Below, one piece after another: positions 50,990 to 61,004 of a stretch of 64,000 bases of DNA. Under the pieces are notes generated by a model. The model saw only the letters and a program-made list of their open reading frames with translations, did no database searches and had not been told where the DNA came from. Where the stretch lies: the NCBI RefSeq assembly GCF_003254565.1, contig NZ_QJRI01000167.1:1-64000 (forward strand). Reading direction: 5' to 3'. Every line of letters begins with the position of its first letter. The first letter of the stretch is position 1. The position numbers were made by a program, and so were the translations under genes. This stretch comes from Flavobacterium nitrogenifigens. GTDB lineage: Bacteria > Bacteroidota > Bacteroidia > Flavobacteriales > Flavobacteriaceae.

Positions 50990-53653
50990 CTAAAATTGTT
51001 GCCCAATGATAAAGTGTGTTTCCCATCCATTAGGTTTTGTTTGTCCTGGAAGAGCGTCAAATCCGTAACCAAAGTCAATACCCAATAATCCAAATGCAGG
51101 CATGAATACACGTAAACCAGCACCAGCAGAACGACTTAAGTCAAATGGGTTGTAATCTTTAAACGTCGGATAGGATGAACCTGCTTCTAAGAACGTTAAG
51201 GCAAAAATAGATGCCGATGCCTTTAATGTAATTGGGTAACGTAACTCCATAGAGAACTTGTTGTAAATTGTTGCTCCAATTGCATCACCATTTGCATTTA
51301 CAGGAGTCAAAGAGTTGTTTGGATAACCTCTCAACTGAATAGTCTCTCTACCATCCATTGAGTAGTTGGCCATACCATCACCTCCTAAGTAAAAACGCTC
51401 AAACGGAATTACACCTCTATCTTGGTTATAAGCTCCTAAGAAACCAAACTCTGTAAGGGTTCTTAATACTAGTTTTCCATAAACTTTAGTATACCAGTCA
51501 CCTTTAAATTTAACTTTATAATATTCTAACCAGTTATATTTTTTCTGATCGACTTTTGCTACATCTGTATCAGCGCTTGCATAATCAGAACCAACACTCA
51601 TTATTTTCCCTGAACTATCAGTTTTGTAATAATCCCCATTATTAAGAGGTTGTTGATAATCATCTGATCTGTTTTCACCGGTATATTGTGTTTTATATTC
51701 TTTTTGGTTTTTCAAATCGCCATAATCAATACCATTAAATAATGAATATGGAGGTGTAACTTTTGCAGTAATACTAAATTCTGAACCGTAAGTTGGGAAT
51801 ATTGGGTTTACCCCTTTATTGCTTCTTGAAAGTCCGATAGTATAAGCTAAGTTTCTAGATGCACCATTACCAAAAGTAAACAAACCTGTGTTATAATTGT
51901 TTAGGTCGTAGTGCTGATAACTTAAAGATTGTGATAATACAAAGTAGTCATCTGGCACTGTTAATCTTTTTGCTAAACCAACTTGTACTGTAAAAATATT
52001 AAAACTTTTGCTTTTATCAACAGTTCTGGTAATATAATTGTTAAGAAATTGCTTACTGTATGAAATAGATGAGCTAAATTGTACTGGTTTCTTTCCTCCA
52101 AACCAAGGTTCTGAGAAAGATAAGCTATAGGTTTGGAAATAGGTGCTTCCTTGTAAACGAAGTGCTACTTTTTGTCCGTCTCCCATTGGTAAAGGCTTGT
52201 AAGCTTCCTTGTCGAACATTTTTCGTGCGGAGAAGTTGTTAAATGAAAGTCCTAATGTACCAATGAAACCTCCACCGCCATAACCTCCTTGAAGCTCGAC
52301 TTGGCTAGATCCTTTTTCTACTACATTATATTCAATATCAACTGTTCCAGCTCCAGCATCAACGTTCTTAAATTTAGGGTCTATTGCCTCAGGATCAAAG
52401 AAACCTAATTGACCAATCTCACGAATTGTTCTAACCAATTGTTCTTTACTGTATTTTTCTCCTGGTTTAGTTCTTAACTCACGATAAATAACATGGTCGT
52501 TTGTTTTGTCGTTTCCAACAACAGTAATTTTGTTGAAATAAGCGATAGGACCTTCTGTTACTCTAATCTCAAAATCGATAGTGTCATTAACTGTTTTTAC
52601 CTCTACAGCATTAATGTTTGAGAACAAATAACCATTATTTTGGTATAAATTCGTAATATCTTCTGCGTCTGGTTTTGTTTTATCAGCGATTCTTTTTTCA
52701 AGTAAAATTCCATTATAAGTTTCACCTTTTTTGATTCCTAAATAACGGTTTAATAGCTGATCTGAGTAAACTGTGTTTCCTAAGAATTTAATATTTCCGA
52801 AGTAATATTTGTTTCCTTCTTCAACATTAATCTTAATGGCAAGTGTATTTTTTTTCTTATTATATTGTACCGAATCGTAAATAATACGTGCATCACGATA
52901 TCCTTTTTCTTTGTAGGAAGCGATTACTTTCTCTAAGTCAGTTTTGTATTTCTCAGGAATAAATTTAGATGCTTTAAATACGCGAATGAAGTTCTTCTGT
53001 TTGGTATCTTTCATTGCAGCACGCAACTGCGTATCTGTAAGTTGCTTATTTCCGATAAAATCAATATTGCTGATTTTTACCTTGTCTCCTTTGTCTATTC
53101 TAATAAGCATATTAACTTGATGCCCGTTGATAGTATCAGGAGTATTGGTTATAGTAACTTTTGTGTTATAAAAACCTTCTTTTTTGTATTTGTTTTCGAT
53201 ATAATTTTTGGTGGTTGTAATCAAGTTTTCGTTGACAATTTTATTCTTTGTCAGGTTATTATCCTTAATTAAACTTTCGACTTTGCTTTTTTTGACACCA
53301 ACGATTTTAACCTCGTTTAATTTAGGGAGCTCAATGATATCTAAGTCTAGATAGATACTGTCGTTTTCTATTTTGTTTACATAGAAAGCGATTTCGTCAA
53401 AAAGTCCCAGTTTTCCTAATTTTTTAATTGCACTACTGATTTCTTCTCCAGGCACAGTAATTTCCTGACCTTTTTGAAGTCCTGAAAAGGTAACAACAGT
53501 CTGTTCATTGAAGCTTATTTTACCAACAACAGAAACTTTAGCTAGAATATATTTTTTTCCTTGATCAAAAGGAACTCTTTCTTGTGCTTTAATTTGTGAA
53601 AAACTACCCAAAAGTAAAAGGGTAAGGACTATTTGTATTTTTTTTTGCAACAC
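50990..53653 (-). CDS. bamA: Outer membrane protein assembly factor BamA
   Basis: Inserts beta-barrel proteins into the outer membrane. From the GTG at 53653 the protein has 887 residues: a signal peptide ('LLLLGSFSQIKAQ'), five POTRA-like domains (about 30-450; for example 'VSVVGKISFNEQTVVTFSGLQKGQEI'), and a C-terminal barrel ending 'THFIIGQQF' with the terminal aromatic. The frame extends 46 codons further upstream but those codons lie inside uppS and encode non-family sequence, so GTG 53653 or TTG 53650, 7-10 bases after the uppS stop, is the start. The gene precedes two ompH/skp genes, a normal arrangement. Confidence 0.95.
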   Translation of the reverse strand: MLQKKIQIVLTLLLLGSFSQIKAQERVPFDQGKKYILAKVSVVGKISFNEQTVVTFSGLQKGQEITVPGEEISSAIKKLGKLGLFDEIAFYVNKIENDSIYLDLDIIELPKLNEVKIVGVKKSKVESLIKDNNLTKNKIVNENLITTTKNYIENKYKKEGFYNTKVTITNTPDTINGHQVNMLIRIDKGDKVKISNIDFIGNKQLTDTQLRAAMKDTKQKNFIRVFKASKFIPEKYKTDLEKVIASYKEKGYRDARIIYDSVQYNKKKNTLAIKINVEEGNKYYFGNIKFLGNTVYSDQLLNRYLGIKKGETYNGILLEKRIADKTKPDAEDITNLYQNNGYLFSNINAVEVKTVNDTIDFEIRVTEGPIAYFNKITVVGNDKTNDHVIYRELRTKPGEKYSKEQLVRTIREIGQLGFFDPEAIDPKFKNVDAGAGTVDIEYNVVEKGSSQVELQGGYGGGGFIGTLGLSFNNFSARKMFDKEAYKPLPMGDGQKVALRLQGSTYFQTYSLSFSEPWFGGKKPVQFSSSISYSKQFLNNYITRTVDKSKSFNIFTVQVGLAKRLTVPDDYFVLSQSLSYQHYDLNNYNTGLFTFGNGASRNLAYTIGLSRSNKGVNPIFPTYGSEFSITAKVTPPYSLFNGIDYGDLKNQKEYKTQYTGENRSDDYQQPLNNGDYYKTDSSGKIMSVGSDYASADTDVAKVDQKKYNWLEYYKVKFKGDWYTKVYGKLVLRTLTEFGFLGAYNQDRGVIPFERFYLGGDGMANYSMDGRETIQLRGYPNNSLTPVNANGDAIGATIYNKFSMELRYPITLKASASIFALTFLEAGSSYPTFKDYNPFDLSRSAGAGLRVFMPAFGLLGIDFGYGFDALPGQTKPNGWETHFIIGQQF

Positions 53654-53660
53654 TAAAAAA

Positions 53661-54401
53661 TTATTTAATTTGTTCACTGGTTTTTCCAAATCTACGTTCT
53701 CTTTTTTGATAACTAATAATAGCCTCATATAAATCTTGGTCTTTAAAGTCTGGCCACAAGACATTAGTAAAATACAATTCTGCATAGGCAATCTGCCACA
53801 GCAAAAAATTACTTATTCTATGTTCTCCACTTGTTCGTATTAATAAATCTACGTCTGGTAAATTTTGCGTGTAAAGATGCTCATTTATAATTGAATCGTC
53901 AATAGTGTCTATTGAAATTATATTATTTTTAACTTTATCACTAATTGCTTTTACAGCATTTACTAGTTCCTCTCTGGAGCCATAACTTAAAGCTAGGGTA
54001 AGGGTTAAACGAGTATTATTTTTAGTCTTTTCCATAACATCCAAAAGTTCTTTTTGGGCTGTTTTTGGTAATTTATCAAGATTTCCAATTGCATTAAGTC
54101 TGATATTGTTTTCTTGTAGAGTAACAAGTTCTTTTTTTAATGAATTGATCAATATTTTCATTAATGCCTGAACCTCCAATTTTGGACGATTCCAGTTTTC
54201 AGTAGAAAAAGCATATAGGGTTAAATACTCAATTCCAAGTTTGGCTGAGGTTTTAATGATTTCTTTTACAGATTTTGTGCCATTTTCGTGACCAAAAGCA
54301 CGCAAAAAACCTTGTTGTTTTGCCCAGCGTCCATTACCGTCCATGATAATGGCAAGGTGTTTAGGTAAGTTGGTGTGATCTATTGATTCTATTAAATTCA
54401 T
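53661..54401 (-). CDS. uppS: Isoprenyl transferase (undecaprenyl diphosphate synthase)
   Basis: A 246-residue cis-prenyltransferase. The catalytic Asp is D21 in 'HLAIIMDGNGRWAKQQG', and later motifs 'LTLYAFSTENWNRP' and 'DVDLLIRTSGEHRISNFLLWQIAYAEL' are complete. It makes the C55 lipid carrier for peptidoglycan and other surface polymers. It lies between DUF6089 (3 bases upstream) and bamA (7 bases downstream), one operon. Confidence 0.96.
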   Translation of the reverse strand: MNLIESIDHTNLPKHLAIIMDGNGRWAKQQGFLRAFGHENGTKSVKEIIKTSAKLGIEYLTLYAFSTENWNRPKLEVQALMKILINSLKKELVTLQENNIRLNAIGNLDKLPKTAQKELLDVMEKTKNNTRLTLTLALSYGSREELVNAVKAISDKVKNNIISIDTIDDSIINEHLYTQNLPDVDLLIRTSGEHRISNFLLWQIAYAELYFTNVLWPDFKDQDLYEAIISYQKRERRFGKTSEQIK

Positions 54402-54404
54402 TTT

Positions 54405-55097
54405 CTAGTATGCGCAATAGCATGGTTTTTTTCCAAAGGTATATGTTAAAGTCATACCAGAAAAAATATACCAGTCATTATTATTTAAATTTCCAAATTT
54501 CATAATATTTGGATTGCTTGTATTTGGATTGCTTCCGTCTATGTTATCTGTAAAAGTATAACGTGCACCAACTTCAGCTGCTAGTATAAAGCGTGGCGAT
54601 ATATTCGATTTTACACCTAATATAATAGGTATCGCTACAGAACTGCGGTTTTTTTGAGCATATATTACGTTTGGGCTTGAAGTGTATCTGTATAAGTTGT
54701 CAAAAACAAAGAGATTCAATCCTGTAAAAACATAAGGCGTTACTTTTGTATGATAATCGTGTAAATTAAAATCGAAAAAATTGAATTCTAATCCTGCAGA
54801 AAGCTCTTTTATGTCATTGTCAAAACGGTAGCCTCTTTGGTTTCTCCCTGTTTCGTCTGATTTAACGTCATTTCCGCTAATGTTAGATTGTGTGTAAGAA
54901 AATCTCCAGGAGTGTCTCGGACTTCTATTCCATTTGTAAAGAACACCAAAAGCTAGTTTTTCTGGGGCGATATAAGTTGTTTTTCCAACATCGCCTACAA
55001 AGTTGCTTCCGCCAAGAAAAACACCAATCTCATTTATCTGAGCATTTAGTGTAATAAGAGGGAAAAAACATAACAATAAATTAAAAATTTTCTTCAT
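54405..55097 (-). CDS. DUF6089 family outer-membrane barrel protein
   Basis: A 230-residue exported protein (signal ending 'ITLNAQ') with 'EIGVFLGGSNFVGDVG' at the mature N terminus, repeated aromatic strands and the C terminus 'LTYTFGKKPCYCAY'. The pattern agrees with DUF6089, small barrels encoded just before uppS-bamA in Bacteroidota. Function is unknown; conserved placement suggests a tie to envelope assembly. It is the first gene after a full promoter (55116-55145). Confidence 0.85.
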   Translation of the reverse strand: MKKIFNLLLCFFPLITLNAQINEIGVFLGGSNFVGDVGKTTYIAPEKLAFGVLYKWNRSPRHSWRFSYTQSNISGNDVKSDETGRNQRGYRFDNDIKELSAGLEFNFFDFNLHDYHTKVTPYVFTGLNLFVFDNLYRYTSSPNVIYAQKNRSSVAIPIILGVKSNISPRFILAAEVGARYTFTDNIDGSNPNTSNPNIMKFGNLNNNDWYIFSGMTLTYTFGKKPCYCAY

Positions 55098-55115
55098 TTA
55101 ATTCAAAATTGCGTG

Positions 55116-55145
55116 CAAATATAATAATTATCGATACGAATCAAA
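55116..55145 (-). promoter_or_regulatory. Promoter of DUF6089-uppS-bamA-ompH operon
   Basis: Minus-strand TTTG (55142-55145) and TATATTTG (55116-55123) separated by 18 bases, 18 bases before the DUF6089 ATG. This is the best -33/-7 match in the window. Confidence 0.75.
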
Positions 55146-55271
55146 GTTCCTTTAGTTAAATGTGCTTTTTTTTCAATTTACGTTATGATTTTGAGCCATT
55201 TAATGATGATTCACTACATGCAGAACGAGAAAATGTGGTATTATCGTATAGTGAAGAATCAGAAAAGAGTT

Positions 55272-56156
55272 TTAATTTCTTTTATCTTCTCCCCAGAGCA
55301 GTTTGTTTCTTAAGGTTTTTAAGAAGGTTTCGCCTGGTATTTCAACCATTTTAATTTTGTAATCTGTTTTTTTTATTTTTAAAACAGACTCATTTTTTAC
55401 CGAAGAAATTCGTGAATCTAGGGAAACCAAATATTGGTCTTCTCTTCCTGTTACTCGCAATGTGATTTCGGTATCGTCAGGAATAACAAGAGGTCTGGCA
55501 GTTAAATTATGAGGGGCAATTGGCGTAATAACTAAGCTCTTGACATCTGGTGTTAAAATTGGCCCTCCACAGCTTAAAGAATATCCTGTAGAGCCAGTTG
55601 GTGTTGAAATGATTAATCCGTCAGCCCAATATGAATTTAGATATTCGTTATTCAAGTACGTTTCTACTGTGATCATCGATGTGGTATCTTTTCTGCTCAC
55701 GGTAACTTCGTTCATAGCGAAATTAAGCTCTTTGAAAGCTTCATTATAAGGTTCACATGTGATTCCTAATAAAGTACGCTCTGAAGTTGTATAATTTTGA
55801 TCGATAACATATTGAAGTAAAATATCGATATTTTCCTTTTGAACTTTGGCTAGAAAACCTAGTCTTCCGGCATTTATACCTAATAAAGGAACTCCCGAAT
55901 TACGAACAAAAGCGGCAGCTCTTAAAATTGTACCGTCGCCACCAATACTAATAAGCATTTCGAAACTATTGTCTAAAGCAGTACTTGGAGAAAAAGTTTT
56001 GTATTCTTTTTTTACAAGCTGTTTTTCATAAAGCATATTCAGGAAATTTTCTTCAATTACCATTTCTACGTTGTTGGCATTAAAGAAATTGAAAATGTCT
56101 TTTATAATAGGTTCAGTGCTATTCTGATAGTATTGTCCGTAAATGGCTATTTTCAT
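55272..56156 (-). CDS. nadK: NAD kinase
   Basis: Phosphorylates NAD to NADP. The 294-residue protein has 'LISIGGDGTILRAAAFVRNSG' (GGDG nucleotide motif), 'LNFAMNEVTVSRKDT' (NE motif) and 'STPTGSTGYSLSCGGPIL'. Length is typical. A 174-base gap with a separate promoter lies between it and the DUF6089 operon. It follows a CBS-domain gene by 99 bases. Confidence 0.96.
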   Translation of the reverse strand: MKIAIYGQYYQNSTEPIIKDIFNFFNANNVEMVIEENFLNMLYEKQLVKKEYKTFSPSTALDNSFEMLISIGGDGTILRAAAFVRNSGVPLLGINAGRLGFLAKVQKENIDILLQYVIDQNYTTSERTLLGITCEPYNEAFKELNFAMNEVTVSRKDTTSMITVETYLNNEYLNSYWADGLIISTPTGSTGYSLSCGGPILTPDVKSLVITPIAPHNLTARPLVIPDDTEITLRVTGREDQYLVSLDSRISSVKNESVLKIKKTDYKIKMVEIPGETFLKTLRNKLLWGEDKRN

Positions 56157-56172
56157 TCGTTGTTAAATTAGA

Positions 56173-56250
56173 GAATTTGTCAATGTGTTAATTAGATAAT
56201 TGGGGAATGCGAAAATCATTTAATTAACTAATTTTCCCATTGGCATATTC
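56173..56250. repeat. Imperfect 24-bp inverted repeat between CBS gene and nadK
   Basis: 56173-56196 and 56227-56250 are complementary at about 18 of 24 positions, and the spacer is AT-rich with more AATTA motifs. It fills most of the 99-base intercistronic gap. It could act as a weak terminator or be a dispersed flavobacterial repeat. Confidence 0.45.
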
Positions 56251-56255
56251 ATAAC

Positions 56256-56915
56256 TTATATATTAAGGTATTTGTCTAAGTAATCTGATCGTTCTTTTAA
56301 ACTGTTGATGTAGGTGTCTTCCTGATGTTCAGAAATGATCTCATAACCATATCTTCTGTAAGTCTGAATGATTTCATTAATTGCTCCTAGACCAATTTTT
56401 ACAGTAATCTGAACATTTTCTGTATCGGCCTCAGAAACAAAACATCCTAAAACTTTTCCATTATTACTTTCTACAATTTGTGTAACCTCGCTCATAGAAT
56501 AATCCAAAAGGCCTTTTTGAACAATAATAATGGCGCCAGGTTCTTTTAAAAATGGAGTTTCTTGAAAAAACTTCATGATGTCTTCCATTTCATAATAACC
56601 TATGTAGTTATTATTCTCGTCAAGAATTGGGAGAAGGTTGGTGTGGTTTTTTGCAAAAACTTCTAGAACATCTAGCCAAATCATCGATTTTCTAGCAAAG
56701 AAACGTTCTAAAGTATATTTGTAATCAATTGCTTTTTTTTCAATGTCAAATGTTTCAACATCGTCAGAAGAGATGCTTCCAATAAAGACACCATCTTCTA
56801 AAATCGGAAAATGAGAAAAATTTACATCGATAAAAAAGTCCTGAATCGAAGCTATCGTTTCTTGACTGTCAATCGCTCTGAAATCGTTTGTGATATAGTT
56901 TGTAATTTCTGTCAT
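56256..56915 (-). CDS. CBS-domain protein with C-terminal ACT-like region
   Basis: A 219-residue cytosolic protein. Two CBS motifs occupy about residues 1-135 ('ITNYITNDFRAIDSQETIASIQDFFIDVNFSHFPILEDGVFIGSISSDD' and 'TNLLPILDENNNYIGYYEMEDI'). The last ~80 residues ('GAIIIVQKGLLDYSMSEVTQIVESNNGKVLGCFVSEADTENVQITVKI') look like an ACT-type regulatory fold. Both modules bind small ligands, so it is probably a sensor. It precedes nadK as in other flavobacteria, which would fit adenine nucleotide sensing, but this is inference. Confidence 0.85.
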   Translation of the reverse strand: MTEITNYITNDFRAIDSQETIASIQDFFIDVNFSHFPILEDGVFIGSISSDDVETFDIEKKAIDYKYTLERFFARKSMIWLDVLEVFAKNHTNLLPILDENNNYIGYYEMEDIMKFFQETPFLKEPGAIIIVQKGLLDYSMSEVTQIVESNNGKVLGCFVSEADTENVQITVKIGLGAINEIIQTYRRYGYEIISEHQEDTYINSLKERSDYLDKYLNI

Positions 56916-56981
56916 AAATCAATTGAGGATATTTGATGCAAAATAATCAAAAAATACCGAAAACCGCTCTGTTTTACTTTG

Positions 56982-57003
56982 TATTTTTGTCGTAACAAAT
57001 ATA
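56982..57003. promoter_or_regulatory. Back-to-back divergent -7 elements (pdxJ and CBS gene)
   Basis: Plus-strand TATTTTTG (56982-56989) faces pdxJ 41 bases ahead. Minus-strand TATATTTG (56996-57003) faces the CBS gene, 80 bases away. Both fit TAnnTTTG and lie 6 bases apart, so the two RNA polymerases would compete. Confidence 0.45.
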
Positions 57004-57030
57004 AGATTACTAGAATTAATATCTATTTAT

Positions 57031-57744
57031 ATGACAAAATTAAGTGTTAATATCAATAAAATAGCAACGCTTCGAAATGCTCGCGGCGGAAATGTTCCCG
57101 ATTTATTAAAAGTAGCTGTCGATATTCAGCGATTTGGCGGACAAGGAATTACAATTCATCCACGTCCAGACGAGCGTCATATTCGTTATCAAGATGCACG
57201 CGATTTAAAAGCAATTGTTACTACAGAATATAATATTGAAGGAAATCCGCAGCATAATTTTATTGATTTAGTTTTAGAATGCAAACCAGATCAAGTAACG
57301 TTGGTTCCGGATGCAATTGGCGCCATTACATCTTCGGCAGGCTGGGATACCATCAAAAATCAAGATTATTTAACTGAAGTTATTCAAGAATTTCAAAGAA
57401 ACGGAATTAGAACTTCGATTTTTGTTGATCCAATTTTAGAGATGATTGAAGGAGCAAAGAAAACGGGTACGGATAGAATTGAATTATACACAGAATCTTT
57501 TGCGCATCAATATAGTTTAGGGAATGAAAAAGGAATTGATCCTTATGTTGAAGCTGCAAAATTGGCAAACGAATTAGGTTTAGGGATCAATGCGGGCCAT
57601 GATTTAAGTTTGGATAATATCAAGTTTTTTAAACAAAATATTCCTGGATTACTAGAAGTTTCTATTGGTCATGCTTTAATTTCAGAGGCGCTTTACCTTG
57701 GTCTAGATAATACTGTCAATATGTATCTGAATAAATTGAAATAA
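57031..57744 (+). CDS. pdxJ: Pyridoxine 5'-phosphate synthase
   Basis: Condenses 3-amino-1-phosphohydroxyacetone with deoxyxylulose 5-phosphate in de novo vitamin B6 synthesis. The 237-residue TIM barrel has '[26 protein letters not shown]', '[21 protein letters not shown]', 'QVTLVPD' and '[13 protein letters not shown]', all PdxJ hallmarks with the active-site histidines. It is alone, with a terminator 15 bases after the stop. Confidence 0.96.
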   Translation: MTKLSVNINKIATLRNARGGNVPDLLKVAVDIQRFGGQGITIHPRPDERHIRYQDARDLKAIVTTEYNIEGNPQHNFIDLVLECKPDQVTLVPDAIGAITSSAGWDTIKNQDYLTEVIQEFQRNGIRTSIFVDPILEMIEGAKKTGTDRIELYTESFAHQYSLGNEKGIDPYVEAAKLANELGLGINAGHDLSLDNIKFFKQNIPGLLEVSIGHALISEALYLGLDNTVNMYLNKLK

Positions 57745-57758
57745 TATTCAAAATTAAA

Positions 57759-57801
57759 AACAATTATAACCTGAGATAATTGGGTTATAATTGTTTATTT
57801 T
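57759..57801 (+). terminator. Rho-independent terminator after pdxJ
   Basis: AACAATTATAACC and its complement form a 13-bp perfect stem around an 11-base loop, followed by TATTTT. The T run overlaps a -7-like TATTTTCG (57796-57803) ahead of the TonB receptor gene. Confidence 0.88.
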
Positions 57802-57824
57802 CGCACTTTTCTTATTAAAATCAA

Positions 57825-60092
57825 GTGCCAAAATCTATTGTTTTCTTTTTTTTATTTTCCTTTTCGGGCCTCTTTGCACAGACCGTAAAGCTATCTGGAA
57901 ATATAAAATCTTCTGACAGCCAAAATCTTGTTGGAGCAAATCTTTTTTTAGAAGTAAATAAAAAACAATGGAATGTTACTACTGATGTTTTAGGAAATTT
58001 TTCAGAAAACATTTCTTCTGGCAGGCTTGTTATAAAAGTCAATCATTCTGATTTTATCTCAAAAACTATTCAGTTCGATATCCTAAAAGATACTGTGATT
58101 ACTGTAGTCTTAGAAAAAGATATTTCTCAGTTAAAAGAGGTAATCGTTTCAAGTGGTAAAAAAAATCAAATCAAAACTTTATCTGGCGGAAGACTTTCTT
58201 TTAACTTAAAAGAATTAAACACTGTTCCAACACTTTTAGGAACAACAGATGTGATCAAACTTTTGCAGTTAACGCCTGGAGTGCAAAACTCTGGAGACGC
58301 AAATGGTTATTTGTATGTTCGTGGTGGTGATCCGGGTCATAATGCGATTTTATATAATGAAACTCCAATTTATGGAATTTCGCATTTATTAGGGATATTT
58401 CCTTTTTACAATACAGATCATATTAAAGATGTTGAATTTGATAAATCGAGTTCAAACTCAAAATATGGCGGACGTTTGAGTTCTACAACACTTTTAAATG
58501 CCAATAAAAAACTTCCTTCTGAGTTTTCTATTCAAGGGAATGCTGGAATTCTGGCATCGCAGGTAACTTTAGCAGTTCCTATAACTGACAAAAACGGATT
58601 CTATATTTCTGGACGAAAAACCTATATTGACGAAGTTGTGGGGCCATTGCTAAAATCTGATTCAAGCAATGATGTTCAGGATATGAAATATGGTTTTTCT
58701 GATGCGAATGTTACTTTTTTGTATCAAATCTCTGAGAAGAATTTATTTTCTTTAAATGCTTTTTACAGTTCTGATAAACTCAAAATAAAAGATGAAAATT
58801 TTGCCCTTACTACCGATTTGAAGTGGAGTAATTTTACAGTATCTCCATCTTTAACAACAGTGTTTTCGTCTAAGGTAAGTATGTCCAATACGGTTTATTT
58901 CAGTCAATATTTGAATGATTTAAATATGGAGCAGGCAACAATTCAGTTTGGAGTTTCTTCTTATGTAAAGGACTTAGGGGTTGCAAATTCAGTAAAATTT
59001 TCAATCCATAATATTCCATTCGAATCGGGATTGCAATATGTTTATCATGATTTGCAACCTCAAAAAATAAATGTCGAAAATCTGGCAACAAGCGATAATT
59101 ATTCTCAAAGAAAAATTGATGCAAACGAAGCAGCAATTTTTGTGAGCGCTAAACCGAAATTATTTGAAAATCTAATAGCCGATTTAGGACTTCGAATGAA
59201 TTACTATATTTCGGGATCAGATTCGTATTTGCATCTTCAGCCGCGTGCAGTGTTGAATTATTATGCAAACGAAAAGTATTCGTTTTATGCTTCTTACAAT
59301 AAACAATATCAATATTTGAGTCTGATCACAACTTCGAGTGTTGGTATTCCTACTGATTTTTGGATTGCGAGTTCTGACGGAATTAAACCCCAGTCTTCTA
59401 ATGAGTTTTCTATTGGATCAAATCAAAATATTAGCAGAAATTTTTCTTCTTCTTTTGGCGGATTTTATCGTTCGATGAAAAATCTACTTGAGTATCCTTA
59501 TGGAATCACTCAGTTTAATGAAATTACAACTCTAAAGAATGATTTGTATGTTGGAGAAGGCAAGGCGTACGGATTTGAAATGATGTTAAAAAAGAGCAAT
59601 GGGAAATTTACAGGCTGGTTAAGCTATAGCTTAAGTTGGTCAGAGCGAAACTTTGATGAACTGAATAATAGTAATACGTATTTCGCAAAATATGACCGAC
59701 GCCATAATCTTTCAGTAGTTGGAATGTATGATTTGAATAAAAAATGGAATTTTGGAATAACTCAAATATTTGGTTCTGGAAATAGATTTACAATGCCAAC
59801 CTTGTGGTATTTTGTAAATAATAACCCTGTAAAAGAGTATTCAGGATATAATAATGCTCAAATGCCAAATTATATCAGAACAGATTTTTCTGTAAATTAC
59901 TATTTCATAAGAAGTGCAAAGAAAGAAAGCGCTCTAAATTTTTCGGTTTACAATGCTTTCAATGTTTCTAATCCTATTTATGTTGTTTTGGATGTCGAGG
60001 TAAATGAGGATAAAAATAAAGTTGTAGTAAAGCAAGATGAGAAAGTTTTATATAGAATTCTTCCTTCAGTTAGCTGGAGATTTAAATTTTAA
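57825..60092 (+). CDS. TonB-dependent receptor with carboxypeptidase-like N domain
   Basis: A 755-residue outer-membrane receptor starting at GTG (signal ending 'FSGLFAQ'). Order: carboxypeptidase-regulatory-like domain (about 20-100), plug domain (about 115-225, with 'GTTDVIKLLQLTPGVQNSGDANGYLYVRGGDPGHNAILYNETPIYG'), then a 22-strand-type barrel ending 'SVSWRFKF'. No SusD partner follows; instead a DUF4249 lipoprotein gene starts 6 bases later, a common pairing in Bacteroidota. Substrate cannot be inferred. It is shorter than SusC proteins. Confidence 0.92.
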   Translation: MPKSIVFFFLFSFSGLFAQTVKLSGNIKSSDSQNLVGANLFLEVNKKQWNVTTDVLGNFSENISSGRLVIKVNHSDFISKTIQFDILKDTVITVVLEKDISQLKEVIVSSGKKNQIKTLSGGRLSFNLKELNTVPTLLGTTDVIKLLQLTPGVQNSGDANGYLYVRGGDPGHNAILYNETPIYGISHLLGIFPFYNTDHIKDVEFDKSSSNSKYGGRLSSTTLLNANKKLPSEFSIQGNAGILASQVTLAVPITDKNGFYISGRKTYIDEVVGPLLKSDSSNDVQDMKYGFSDANVTFLYQISEKNLFSLNAFYSSDKLKIKDENFALTTDLKWSNFTVSPSLTTVFSSKVSMSNTVYFSQYLNDLNMEQATIQFGVSSYVKDLGVANSVKFSIHNIPFESGLQYVYHDLQPQKINVENLATSDNYSQRKIDANEAAIFVSAKPKLFENLIADLGLRMNYYISGSDSYLHLQPRAVLNYYANEKYSFYASYNKQYQYLSLITTSSVGIPTDFWIASSDGIKPQSSNEFSIGSNQNISRNFSSSFGGFYRSMKNLLEYPYGITQFNEITTLKNDLYVGEGKAYGFEMMLKKSNGKFTGWLSYSLSWSERNFDELNNSNTYFAKYDRRHNLSVVGMYDLNKKWNFGITQIFGSGNRFTMPTLWYFVNNNPVKEYSGYNNAQMPNYIRTDFSVNYYFIRSAKKESALNFSVYNAFNVSNPIYVVLDVEVNEDKNKVVVKQDEKVLYRILPSVSWRFKF

Positions 60093-60098
60093 GATCTG

Positions 60099-60965
60099 AT
60101 GAAAAAATATCTATTGTTTGTTTTTGGGTTATTAGCAGTCAGCTGTTCCAGTGATAATTTCGATGAACAAAAAAATATGGAATCTAAAATAGTGGTAGAA
60201 GGATGGATTGAAGAAGGTGATTATGCCAATGTTTTACTGTCAAGCAGTATTCCAGTAGCAGATGTTATTGATTCTACAAACGTTTTAAATCATGTCATTA
60301 GATCTGCAAAAATTACAATTTCTGATGGAGAAAATTCAGAAATTTTAAGAGTGAAAAACGATAAAAACCGTATTCCTCCATTTGTATATTTTGGCTCCAC
60401 ATTGATGGGCGAGGCAGGAAAAGAATATTCGATTAAAATTGAATATTTGAACCGCGTTGTTGAAGCAAGCACGGCCATTCCGAAATCGGTAAAACTTAGA
60501 AATGCAACATACATAAAGCAAAGTGCGACAGATACGACTGGATATGTTTTTGTCAAATTTGATGATCCAGTATCTGAAAAAAACTATTATCAAATTGCAA
60601 CAAAAGTTGAAGGAGAAGAACCTATTTTTGTTCCTTCTTTTTACGGTAATTTAGATGATAAAAATTTCAAAAGTCCTACAATTGAAATGCAGATTAACAG
60701 AGGAATTTTATTGTTCCCTAAAACTAAATTTACACCGAATTTTAATGATGGAGATTTGATTCATGTAAAATTACGAACTCAAACCAAAGAATCTTTAGAT
60801 TTCTGGAATAGCTGGCAAAACGAGATTGTTAATGCCAAAAATCCAATTTATCCATCAAATACAAGTTTAAAATCGAATATAAAAGGAGGAATAGGTATTT
60901 GGGCAGGATACGGGCAAAGTAATATAATTGTTCAAACACCTCCTAAAAAAACAAAACCGATTTGA
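60099..60965 (+). CDS. DUF4249 family lipoprotein
   Basis: A 288-residue lipoprotein ('LLAVSCSSDNFD', Cys about residue 16) with the DUF4249 pattern: 'KIVVEGWIEEGDYANVLLSSSIPVAD' and 'AKITISDGENSEIL'. DUF4249 proteins are encoded next to TonB-dependent receptors and probably form part of the receptor complex on the outer membrane. The stop codon lies inside a terminator stem. Confidence 0.88.
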   Translation: MKKYLLFVFGLLAVSCSSDNFDEQKNMESKIVVEGWIEEGDYANVLLSSSIPVADVIDSTNVLNHVIRSAKITISDGENSEILRVKNDKNRIPPFVYFGSTLMGEAGKEYSIKIEYLNRVVEASTAIPKSVKLRNATYIKQSATDTTGYVFVKFDDPVSEKNYYQIATKVEGEEPIFVPSFYGNLDDKNFKSPTIEMQINRGILLFPKTKFTPNFNDGDLIHVKLRTQTKESLDFWNSWQNEIVNAKNPIYPSNTSLKSNIKGGIGIWAGYGQSNIIVQTPPKKTKPI

Positions 60966-60988
60966 GACATTCAAATCGGCTTTGTTTT
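60952..60988. terminator. Terminator overlapping DUF4249 stop
   Basis: CCGATTTGA-GACAT-TCAAATCGG stem, extended by flanking A and T runs on both sides. The TGA stop is inside the left arm. It can serve both this gene and the convergent lipoprotein gene 17 bases away. Confidence 0.9.
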
Positions 60989-61004
60989 TTGTTAAAATAG
61001 CTTA

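Noticed and set aside
53654..53791. 46-codon N-terminal extension of bamA
   Set aside because: These codons lie inside uppS and precede a clear signal peptide; a start after the uppS stop fits better.
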